Made by a program: the position numbers and the translations under genes. 12,741 nucleotides of DNA, taken from Synura sp. LO234KE. Lineage: Eukaryota > Sar > Synurophyceae > Synurales > Mallomonadaceae. The stretch lies in assembly GCA_015143735.1 (NCBI GenBank), contig VKHC01000372.1, forward strand, positions 1 to 12,741, in the 5' to 3' direction. Shown here one piece after another: positions 1 to 8,800 of this stretch (position 1 is its first letter; the number at the start of each line of letters is the position of its first letter). The notes under the pieces are model-generated. The model was not told the origin of the DNA. It searched no databases and worked only from the letters and a program-made list of their open reading frames with translations.

Positions 1-38
1 TTACGAGGTGCCATAGGAAAGAGGATATTCCCCCCTAG

Positions 39-683
39 CTGTTTCTAATGTAGTGTTCCCGGAATCTCAAGACCGAGAAAGTTCAAATAATCGGAAGGAC
101 ATCATCCACGACGTGCCCATCATTCGGGCGAGTCCAGACTTCAAGTCGTTGCCCTTAAAAGCATCCGAAACACAAGATCGACTTACTTTCAGAAATTGGG
201 GTGCGGTCTCTGTAGTACATGTTGGAGCGGTAAGTATATTTTTATGACGTGGCTTAAAATACTAGAATACGAAGCGATCGAATCTCTAACATTCGCTCTA
301 AATATATTACCTAGGTACGCTCAGGCCAGCAGATTTATGCGGAAGGTCGATCACTTGTCGTCTGGGGTAGTGTGCACAGTGGAGCGGAGGTATTAGCCGA
401 CGGAGACATTCATATTTATGGCCGGCTGCAAGGGCGAGCAGCCGCGGGTCTCGTATCACCGGAGTCTCAGTCTGGGCTCTCTGAAGCGAGGATATTTTGC
501 TCTGTTTTTGAACCGTCGTTGGTCGGTATATCGAGCGCGTTTGTGGCACCCGACGAGTTCCCAGTACTCGCTGGACTGATGGGGAGGCCCGTGTCCGTGT
601 CACTGTCGAGACCGCCTGTCGAAGACTTCGTGTCCGTCTCCTGCGATGGGGGTCAAGTGATCAACTTCTTGGCGATAAACTAA
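39..683 (+). CDS. minC: MinC, FtsZ-assembly inhibitor (3' part: linker exon and C-terminal domain)
   Basis: MinC is the inhibitor of FtsZ ring assembly in the Min system; its C-terminal beta-helix domain dimerises and binds MinD. Visible exons are about 39-229 and 315-683. The second exon encodes 122 residues covering the whole MinC_C domain. It opens with the MinD-binding motif RSGQ (318-329), followed by QIYAEGR, VVWGSV, SGAEVLADGDIHIYG, GRAAAG, ARIFC, EPSLVGI and GRPVSVSL, in the order found in bacterial MinC. The first exon gives a variable linker ending in SVVHVGA. An in-frame stop at 14-16 forces that exon to begin after 16; acceptors end at 16, 38 or 53, and 38 follows a pyrimidine run, so 39 is a best guess. 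The N-terminal FtsZ-binding domain lies upstream of the window. The domain ends naturally at TAA 681-683. The splice-interrupted frame makes this a nuclear gene. An organelle location (mitochondrion, less likely plastid) is inferred, because any targeting peptide is outside the window. Family assignment is very sure; the 5' boundary is not. Confidence 0.92.
230..314 (+). other. Spliceosomal intron in minC (85 nt)
   Basis: The donor is GCG|GTAAGTAT and the acceptor TTACCTAG|GTACGC. A branch-point-like CTAAC lies at 286-290, about 25 nt before the acceptor. Reading through the intron meets a stop within 20 nt of the donor. Removing it joins SVVHVGA to VRSGQQIYAEG in phase 0, exactly at the start of the conserved C-terminal domain. 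Confidence 0.9.
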
Positions 684-1618
684 CGACGCATGAGAATTGG
701 AATCTACTGATTGTTTACTGGTTGTCATGCAGAAAAAATAGTTTTGTCGTGAACAATAATCGTATTACAAATTTATTCAATTCGACCGTTGCGCGTGATT
801 GTACTTTAGACTATCGCTTAATAAATTATTCAGATTACTTGAAAATTGATGTTCCAACGAATCACATTCTATGGTCTTTAACGGTAAGAAGCGCTTGTTG
901 TGAAGTAAGTGCGTCTACCCCCCTCCACGAGGTCGAGCGAGGACAGCCCACAAATATCAGCACCACGACGTAAGCGCGCGGGAATGGTCGCTACATGCCA
1001 CTTATATGCAGCTAAAGGGGTCTTTATTTTTAGATTCTTCGTGTTCTTGTTATTCATAGGCTGCCTGTTTCATCGATTCGATGAAGAAAAACAAAGTACT
1101 ACTGCTATCCTTCCCCCACTAGTAGTTCTTGTAGGAGTGGTGATACTGATGCCTGTGCAGTTCCTACACTCGCATCAACGTTTTGCTAGCCACCACTGTA
1201 ATGGAGATGACTGTAGTGGTCCGCTGTGCGGTGGTGCCGGACACCCCGGGAGATTGTTACTACTACGACTGCGACACCGATGTGGGTCGCCGGTGTCTGT
1301 TTGATTGTTCTCCGTAGTGGCTGATCATAATGGGCGTGGGGAGGCCATTGCCACCAGCAACAAGATTTCCACTGTTACTGTTTTTAGAATCGAGCGATCA
1401 AGTAAAAGTTGTTTAGGTGGTTAATTTACGAGAAATCTAAAATTAGTTCTAGTAATAATAGCTACGTGATATCGAAATACAGATGCTGGTCAAGCAATAA
1501 GTATTTTCTATTTTCCGGTGGAGCATGCTAAGCACGCTACCTCATTCGCTCGGACTCTAAATACACGGGGGACGACGAAAACAGGAGAAATAGCAAAGTC
1601 GCGATCGATCAAAATATA
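684..1618. other. Intergenic region between the convergent minC and monooxygenase genes; no confident gene
   Basis: About 930 nt with no recognisable protein or RNA gene. Two plus-strand frames are open. One (about 722-883) ends at a donor-like ACG|GTAAGA at 881-888. The other (981-1304 from ATG) would encode about 107 residues with two hydrophobic stretches, one near FRFFVFLLFIGC and one near VVLVGVVILMPV. Overlapping it in another frame is a 38-residue Cys-rich frame (1201-1317). None resembles a family I know and none has strong support. The region must hold the 3' ends of both flanking transcripts, but I see no clear AATAAA signal placed to serve either. Confidence 0.5.
981..1304 (+). CDS. 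Doubtful open frame, possible small membrane protein
   Basis: An open frame of about 107 residues from the ATG at 984-986; the frame is open from further upstream (909). It has two hydrophobic segments of about 18-20 residues, separated by a short polar stretch containing DEEKQS, then a His/Cys-containing patch (HHCNGDDCSGPLC). The tail is Arg/Leu-rich and looks like an out-of-frame translation. A possible acceptor (TTTATTTTTAG, ending 1033) sits just before the first hydrophobic segment, so the real exon, if there is one, may start at 1034. I recognise no family. It could be chance, because the Cys-rich frame at 1201-1317 overlaps it and looks at least as protein-like. Confidence 0.15.
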   Translation, partial: GMVATCHLYAAKGVFIFRFFVFLLFIGCLFHRFDEEKQSTTAILPPLVVLVGVVILMPVQFLHSHQRFASHHCNGDDCSGPLCGGAGHPGRLLLLRLRHRCGSPVSV

Positions 1619-3154
1619 TCATATTCCGTCAAACACCCATTTCTGAAAGGCAGGGGTCCACCATTTCGTTGTCATCGCGCTCCCAGTCTGATCTTCGTGT
1701 ATGACGCGGACACGGCGCATACGCTGTCGCTCAAAATCCTTGATGAAACGGTCAACTGCATTCTCGTCGTCCAAGAAAGTATACCCGGGTAAATCTGAAG
1801 GTGCATGCAGAAGCCCTTCCTCGTTCTTACCGACTTGATCCATCACGTCTTGCAAATGAGGTTTTTGAAAGTGACGTAACTTCAACATTTTTTTCATGTT
1901 TCTACAAAGTTGAACGACATCTTCAAAGGCCATACTTGCTCCCTGGCCCGCATTGGGCGGCATAGCATGCGCGGCATCGCCTATGAAACCTATTCTTCGC
2001 CCTCCACCGAAACCACTTTCGTCTTCAGGCACCACACCGGATATCCTCTCCTCTTCTAATTTCGAGATCACTTCATCGTGTCCAAAGCGCGCAAGTATTC
2101 CCGCCCAAGGGGAATCCGGCAGCCGGATATAAGACAAGGATTCTGTGACATGAGAGGACTCTGTAGAGCTCAGGCGGAAGAGCTCAGGTATAAAGGCAGT
2201 GGGGAAATGACTGATGCGGTCGGATATCTTCTCGTGGGTGACCAGGTGCGACGGCTCTACTGCAGACCAACACACTCTATTTTGACCCATGAACGTACAT
2301 AGAACTAGTCTTCTTTCGCTTCTTGCGCCGGGTGCAGTCACGGTCACAGCGACGGTATCGTTGTGTCCAGCGAGTACCCGAAGTCCGTGGTAGTTCTCGT
2401 CGGATACAGTGAAAGAGCCACGGGTAGTTGTGATCCCTTCCGATACCGGAGCCGAGAGATTTAATGCTTTTCGAATACTGGACCCGATTCCATCCGCTGC
2501 AATGAGAAGTTTAGATTTATATCGTTGTCCATTGGAAGTGATCACGCTTATATGTGTCGATTTCCCATGGGCTGCATCTGTTTCGACTTCTTCATCTTGA
2601 AGATACTGAAAGGATTCAACTTTACAGTTTGTAATCACAGAGACATTCGAGGGGAGGAGATCTAGCAGTATATTCCGGACATCCCACCATGGAAATAAAA
2701 GTGGGTCATTTCCAAATGAACAATTAGCGCTCTGGGTATTATTCTTATAAAATAAGGATAAAGTATAATTTCTCCCTAAGGATATTATCTCCCGCTTATC
2801 CGATTGAATAGGTTGTCCTATTGACTCTAAATCAAATCGCACGTCAGGACATAGTTCTTTCAAAGCCCTCTGACCATTAGGAGCAAGTAACAGTGTGCTT
2901 CCTCGAGCGCCGAATGTTGCGGATCGTTCCAAAATTCGAACTTTTAGTCCAAGTCTGCTCATGCCGTTAGCTGCCGCAAGTCCTGCTAGTCTGAAATATT
3001 AACAGATTGATTCATAGACCATGCGATGTGTTTGAGGTGATTACCCGGCTCCAGCTATAGTTATATCATAAGTAGTATCAACATCCGTATCAGTCGAGAT
3101 GTCGGAGCTACAACGCAGTCCGTTCAATAAAATACTATTGCGTTCAATTTTCAT
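1619..3154 (-). CDS. Class A FAD-dependent monooxygenase, two exons, complete (493 aa)
   Basis: A flavoprotein hydroxylase/epoxidase-type enzyme: FAD is reduced by NAD(P)H and inserts one O2-derived oxygen into a substrate. Exon 1 is 3154-3045 and exon 2 is 2990-1619. The start is ATG 3154-3152, opening MKIERNSILLNG. Splicing builds YDITIAGAGLAGLAAA, whose GxGxxG (residues 35-40) is the Rossmann FAD-binding loop, followed by the acidic strand end VRILERS (54-60). The DG motif is in LLIAADGIGSS (about 199-207). The GD motif, which binds the FAD ribose, is in IGFIGDAAHAMPPNAGQGAS (about 370-389), followed by AFEDVVQL. The C-terminal helix FERQRMRRVRVI resembles the YERxRxxRV helix of salicylate hydroxylase- and zeaxanthin epoxidase-like members. 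Length is normal for the family. I see no clear targeting signal or membrane anchor. The substrate cannot be named. The gene stands alone, converging with minC. Confidence 0.92.
2991..3044 (-). other. Spliceosomal intron in the monooxygenase gene (54 nt)
   Basis: On the minus strand the donor is GCCGG|GTAATC and the acceptor TTAATATTTCAG|ACTAGC. The intron interrupts the third glycine of the FAD-binding GxGxxG after two codon bases (GG|A). Removing it restores GAGLAGLAAANG in frame with the 447-residue downstream frame. Without it the protein would lack its dinucleotide-binding loop. Confidence 0.93.
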
Positions 3155-3421
3155 TACAACACCGTGAACTAAATGGACGAAAAAATAAGCTGGGGCAGCG
3201 GTTTAGAAAACAGAGAACACAAAAATTTTAGTTGAGCGCAACCAATATTATCAATAGCGACACCTTTTAGCGCCATCCAAAAATATTTAGTCATTATATT
3301 TAGTACCATTTCACTCATGTTCATCGAACTGTGATGTTTACTTATTAAATAGTGCTTATAAATTGAAATACTATTATGTATATTCGAAATGAAGTGTATT
3401 TAGTGTATAAGCTCTGAATAA
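3155..3421. other. AT-rich 5' flank of the monooxygenase gene with clustered TTTAG motifs
   Basis: No coding frame is seen here. The plus strand carries six TTTAG pentamers (3202, 3227, 3266, 3286, 3299 and 3399), that is CTAAA on the strand transcribed into the monooxygenase gene. A CCAAT-type box is at 3242-3246 (ATTGG when read on the gene strand), about 90 nt before the start codon. The stretch presumably holds the monooxygenase promoter, but no TATA box at a convincing distance could be picked out. Confidence 0.3.
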
Positions 3422-3863
3422 AAAGCCTGCTACGAAATTGAATTGCTCCCTCTCGAAACACTTGAAATGCGTATTTTGGCTTCTTATACCAACGACATAT
3501 TGAATATTGCCTCTATCAATTTAGAAAAGCTAGGGGAGTACTCCAAAAAGGAAGATATGCAAAACTTATTTCATGGGAGATCTCTCGGTAAGAAACGAAA
3601 GTTGAAAGACTAACTTTTGGAAATCAGTTACTTGCTTTATATTCGGGTTCTTGGATCTTGGTTCAGAATTAATGTCGTTTTTATTTGAATCAACTACCCT
3701 TATTCGTCGTCAGTGCATTCGATTGACAGCACTGTGGAGTATCCGAGTAGGTCGGCATAGTTATTTTTTTTCAAGTCCATTGATAGGAAAAGGAAATATT
3801 TATACCAATAACTCGGAGGAAAAGGACATTATAATTTTCTATGGATTGAGACCAATCGGTTGA
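3422..3863 (+). CDS. Candidate spliced small protein or internal gene fragment, family not recognised
   Basis: A frame open from 3422 runs through an ATG at 3467-3469 to a strong donor, CTCG|GTAAGA, with the exon ending at 3587. It reads protein-like: EIELLPLETLE, then MRILASYTNDILNIASINL, then KKEDMQNLFHGRSL. A matching acceptor, TTGGTTCAG|AATTAATG, ends at 3666. Joining the two restores phase (codon G|AA) and continues with LMSFLFESTTLIRRQCIRL to TGA 3861-3863, a 105-residue product from the ATG. The 79-nt intron contains an in-frame stop (3611-3613), so the unspliced frame is only 48 residues. The open frame before the ATG suggests either an upstream exon I could not find or a truncated older gene. 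The C-terminal half (after about 3735) is less protein-like. I recognise no domain. Confidence 0.3.
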
Positions 3864-4427
3864 AAAAAGTGAAGGCTAAGGCGTGCAATCGCATCCTCTG
3901 TTGCCGGTGATTGGTTCTCAAGGGAGAGCGATGCGCAGTATGCATTCGACATTAGCGAATAAGAGATGGCGTGTTCCTAATCCTTGTCAACACATGGTCC
4001 GAAAAGGCGGAAAGGTGGCTAAGTATTGATACGGTGCAGTATTCATTCCCTCTGCTCGCACCGAAAGTGTGCACGATGACAGATGCTCAGCGAGGCAACA
4101 CGGTGGTGGAACGTGGGGAGACTTGTCATTTGCAGCGCGGTTACTTTGTGTTCGTTGGGGGATAACTGAGTTGATAGGTTGGGATTTAGACGGAGTGTGT
4201 CAGATGCACGTTATTGCGGTTAGTGAGCCTTCTGCCTTCGCTCAGGTCACACTCCTGTCACTTGAAATGCTCGAGAATTGAGTTGATCGAATAGCTAGCT
4301 CCACATGCCCCTCTCTCTTCGTAGATATTCGAACCAAGTTCTCCTACTCGGTGCAACGGGACTTGCGTTATGGTTCATGGGAGGCCGTTAACATACAAAT
4401 GTAATTAACGAGCTGATTTTTATAAAA

Positions 4428-4448
4428 ATATATATATACATATATATT
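4428..4448. repeat. Short TA dinucleotide repeat
   Basis: An almost perfect alternating A/T tract of about 21 bp, broken by a single C at 4439, lies inside an AT-rich stretch that begins near 4390. It is a simple-sequence repeat with no sign of function. Confidence 0.8.
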
Positions 4449-5173
4449 CGAAATAAATCTAAATTGGGAATGCGGATGAGTACACCGTAGTCGTAGCCCG
4501 CTCACGACTAGACCGATTATAAAATTGTGCATAATGTTGAGCAAGCGAATCACCTGGTTGGCTAGGTTGAGTAGTAATTGGATCCGCGGTTCGCGCTCAC
4601 GCACTGCACCTTCAGCGCCAACACTACCTCCTACCAACTATGTGTTGTTGCCGTCTACGAACGTGGATCTGGTTTATTTTCCATTTGCGCAGGGTGCGAT
4701 TCTATTCTTGAGAGAGAGGTCCGTGGGAAGGGATTAGCGGAGATGGACTTGTTCCATTTGTCCACACGCGGTGGTGTTCTCTCTACGACCAGATTTCGTG
4801 GTGGCTTGAAGTAGCCATGTGCTTATCTGTCGTAGGGCTGTATACTTTGTTGCTTCCCGAACCCAAAAGCGTTCAATATAGGGGCATAGAGCACATTCAA
4901 GAAGTCATAAATAAGCACTACGAATTAACAAGCTGTATGTCCGTTAGTGCCGCGTTTGATGGGCTAGGTGTCTACGACAGTGTTCTTTATCAGGGAGAGA
5001 GTAAAATATTATGATATGTCGTGATTGAGGCAGGACCACTGGTTTAGAAGATATTATTACTACATACGCTACTTTTGAATGTCAAAATTTAAGATTAATT
5101 TCAATACTACTCGTGTTTTCTGAATCTGAATCAGTGACTCTGTGGTATAAGATAAAATATTTGTTTACCGGGC

Positions 5174-5185
5174 GGTCACGTGACC
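5174..5185. promoter_or_regulatory. 12-bp perfect palindrome GGTCACGTGACC (E-box core)
   Basis: The sequence is fully self-complementary around a CACGTG core. CACGTG with GT/AC flanks is a known high-affinity site type for bHLH and bHLH-Zip factors in several eukaryotes. It stands alone in gene-poor DNA, about 650 bp beyond the 3' end of the Listerin gene and 2 kb upstream of the monooxygenase start, so any target is unknown and chance is possible. Confidence 0.2.
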
Positions 5186-5836
5186 CTAATATTCAGACTC
5201 TTTTCACAGTACTCACCAATAAGAAAGTTTTTTCTACGGTCGGTTCTCATGACCGGCAACTAGTCCACTGATGTGCTTGTTAAGAGAATTTGCTTATTCG
5301 TTCTTTAAACAAAGGGTATGCACGTAATAATATCATCATCGCATCCTAACGGCGAATAGATGTATCGTTGACTCCTCGTCCTCCTTGGCGCTCTGCTTAC
5401 CATCAAGGTATTCCTCGTCACAATGCGACCAACTTCCTTCTGGTGCCGCTGTTATTATTATGATAATATGAACAGGATATTAGCCACGAGCACTTGTTAG
5501 TAATTTGGAGGTCTCCAAAAAAAGAAAGTAAAGTGCCTAGTAACACCAATCAGCTACAGTAGAAGTACTGAGTAGAAAGGAAGAAATTATCTTGTTCCAT
5601 GCGAGTACTACTTATATTGAATAATTGAAATAAGTTTATTAAAATAGCACATCATCGGCGATAACACTGGTCACTACATGTTATGTTATGATTAGGCTTT
5701 CCAGTGAAGCGTAGATCAGTGACAAGATATCGGTCAGTACCCGTCCCCTACAACGACCACAACAACACCATGGTATGGGATAAAACACGTTGTTTGCTCA
5801 GCATTGCGCAAGCGTTGGACGAGAGGAAGCGATTTG

Positions 5837-8800
5837 TTAGTTGAAGAAGGGTTGCTGGCAGAGGACACAATTAGATTTCCCTGACGTCTGAAACCACTTG
5901 TGCAGACACGGGGAGTGGAACTTGTTGTCACAGGTCTTGCATGTCAGGGAGGGCAGCGACATGAGTTTCGGGTGTAGGATACTGAAGCAAATGGGACAGG
6001 GCTCCACCCCTTCCAACTCTTTGTCCACGTTGCGCTTCCAAAGCGCGATTACGTCCACGACGGAGCCGTGTTGCATCGACAAAGAATGTATCATTTGCAT
6101 CTTCCATTTACTCCACCGACCCTATACACCGACAACGCAGTCCGTTTCAAGAGTCACAACACAATAACTCAAGGTAGGGTAACAGGGAAGTTAGAACACC
6201 ATCGATTGGAATGAGACACAGAAGAAGAGCATATCTAACTGAGTAGAGGGAACAAAGGATTGATTCAGCCCAACACTAATAATGCGCTTTCATGTCTTCG
6301 CAAGCCGTATGGCACGATCCATATTCATATGTAGATCGCACGCGCGGTACCGACAATATATGTTGCGCTCACCTCCGCGATACCGATCTTCGAACTGCAG
6401 TCCACATCCGCATTCATCAGCGGGTAAGCAGGAGGTAAGCGCACCGTCACCTCCAATCGTGCTTCGTCATGTACGTACGTCGCACACACTTCACGCATCA
6501 CTGCACTTGCCCGCACGGTCAACTCCTCCGCGCTCCACCTGCCTGTTTGAGCTGCTTCTGCTGCTGCTTGTGCTTCCCGCTGCACTAGGGATCCACTTAC
6601 TTTCTCCTCTACGAATTTCCGAAAAGCGTTCTTTGGTCGTCGCGGCAAATCACTCCACCAGCTTCTCACCAGAGAGGGAAATTCACACGTCGTTCGGAGC
6701 AGTGCGTATGCAACCAGCTCTTTGACATGGGCCCCGGAGGGCATAAGCGGGAAATTCAGTAATGTATCTGTAAGATCCAGGGACCGTGGGAATAATAAGG
6801 AGGGGTGGAAATGTATCAAAGTGTCCAAAATAGACTGTAAGCAACCAGACGCTTTCAGCCATTCATAACAACTACACCGTAAGGCTCTATTTCCTCGTCC
6901 ACTTGATGACAGGAGTTGAATGCAGAGAAGGAGGGGAAGGACTGTGTCCAGAGGATCCTCCTCTGTGCCTCGTGGATCGTTCAACACCGCGTCCTCCTCC
7001 TCCTCTACCACCACTTCAACATCGCCCGTTTCGACATCACTCCCCTCACTCCCCCCGTCCGATTCACAGATCGAACTTCCCTCCTCTTTCCCTCCCTGAC
7101 CTCTGCTTTTCAACCAAGAATAAAGCAACGGTCCCAACACCTGCGACACCACATCTTCATCCTTCAACTCCTCCCCCTCCCCCTCGTTCCCTCCCCCGGC
7201 ACTCTTCACCTCCCCGACCTCGACCCGAGACGCACCGAACCCCACCGATCCATAGAGCGCATCGAGCAGCTTCGCGGCCACCAATCTGCGTTGCGGACTC
7301 CTCGCTGGTGCGAGCACTGCACTTAGCAAAGCCGTGTCGTCCTCCCCGCCCCGCTCGACTCCTACCGTAACCAACGTCTGTTGTATATACTCCGGCTTCC
7401 CCCGCCCACGTACAAGCTCATCGATCGCTTTAGCCCCGGCCATGACCACGTCACTGATACCAGAGAGGACCTTTTTCAACGCGAGCTTTATCGCGATGAT
7501 CTCCCAATTATCGAATACTCGCCCTTCGGCAGCCTCTGCAGCGGCACTGGAGGGTAACTTTGCGCTCACTCCTATCGTCCGCCGTGGTTGATTCGCCCAC
7601 AACGACGTGGCCAACCCAAGAATACTTTCGTTCAGAAGTTCAAATTCGTCGAAAGGTGTTTCCCCTGTCCCTTCGAGGATCCATGCCGCTACGCTACAGC
7701 AGCTCACACCTACTTCGCGCACACTTCGACCTCCAGTCGAACGCACGAGCGCTTCGCAGGTTCGGCACAAATCAGAGGCATGGTGAGCGCTCTCTTTCGC
7801 TCCCAGCACTAATTTCATCTGTTGACGTATCATCAGCGAAATCAATGACAGGAGGCGAAGAGCCTCGCCTAACCAGATCCCATGACCTAGTCCTGTGGCA
7901 CATCGAACCAAGACACGGAGAAGACTAAGACCTAACGACAACTTATCTGGTTTCATTCGAATGTCATTCGACAGTAGTCGCAGACAAGCACCTCGTGTCC
8001 GTGACACAAGAAGATTCAATTCAAATATATCATTGGTGTCGGTAGATTCCATGAACTGCAGGATAACTTCAAGTAGCGCGAGCGCGATGTCGCTAAGTCC
8101 AACCGACCAACGTGCGCCTTCCGCTGATGCCCATAGTCCGAGAATGGGCCTCAACACGGCCCGTATGCCCGCCGTGGAGTCATATACAGCCCCTGTGCAT
8201 GGCGCTGACACGTCGCCACCCGAAATCGCAGATTCAATAATATCCACTATTTCCGCGGAGATTTCTTGAGGATTTACTAGTACACGACTTCCGGGGAGGA
8301 CATCGTCGGAGCGATCCGGCTGTTCAAACCGTAGGTTCACAAGAGTAGCACCCGCTCCTTTCCCTTGGCATCCCAAGTATGTGGCGGGTAGAAGGTACAT
8401 TTCCTCCATATGATATGGAGTTGAGGATGTCAGGTTAGGAGAACGTGGAAGGTGAGGTCGTGATGATACACACAGTACTTCCGTATTTACTAGGAGACTT
8501 GTGTCAGGAGTTAGGAGAAAGTGGAGGTTGCGGGTTGTGGGAGAGGAGGAGAGGACTTGGTTGGAGTTATTGCGTCCAGAGGGAGGGGTTAGTACTTTCG
8601 GGACGCGATGACGAGCGTCTCGATCGCTTCCTCGATCTCGATCTCGACCCACTTCAAGGAGCAGTGACAACAAAGTCACCAATTCCGCTCCAATCGCGGG
8701 TTCCAAGTGCCCCGTGTCCTTGTTCACTCGAGCGCTTGACTCAGGCATGAGGTGTACGAGCACCTCCCATTTCTTGGGGGATCCGTGGAGCGCTCCCCTG

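Larger units (their letters stand above)
3864..5836. other. Gene-poor AT-rich region with scattered frame fragments
   Basis: No gene can be supported. Short plus-strand open frames lie at 3971-4165, 4069-4281, 4525-4737, 4578-4814 and 4817-5014, in changing frames. The last (from about 4882) reads smoothly as IEHIQEVINKHYEL and SAAFDGLGVYDSVLYQG after a possible acceptor (TTCAATATAG ending near 4882). They may be exons of an unrecognised multi-intron gene, remains of a decayed gene, or chance. The part from 5015 to 5836 is AT-rich and shows only a 12-bp palindrome (5174-5185) and a 47-codon minus-strand frame (5336-5479) without an ATG at its head. Confidence 0.4.

Noticed and set aside
722-883. 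Plus-strand frame just after minC, between a TGCAG acceptor-like site and an ACG|GTAAGA donor-like site
   Set aside because: It could be an exon, but minC already ends naturally at 683, no flanking exon is evident and the encoded peptide matches nothing known.
1505-1565. tRNA-like fragment with a TGCTAAGCA hairpin
   Set aside because: No A box, no GGTTCGAAT-type B box and no closing acceptor stem could be found on either strand.
4368-4637. 89-codon minus-strand frame containing Ile/Tyr-rich runs
   Set aside because: The Ile/Tyr run is the translation of the TA repeat at 4428-4448; the rest is unrelated to any family I know.
5221-5260. Imperfect hairpin CGGTC...GACCG
   Set aside because: A five-base stem with a loop of about nine bases is expected by chance, and it has no gene context.
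5336-5479. 47-codon minus-strand frame with a GDE-rich stretch and an internal GGTAAGC donor-like site
   Set aside because: It has no ATG at its head, no partner exon with matching phase that I could find and no family resemblance; it is too short to support.
6903-7370. Pro-rich plus-strand frames (155 and 136 codons) within Listerin exon 5
   Set aside because: The proline runs are the complement of the acidic/Gly-rich Listerin insert; they have no independent start context or domain.
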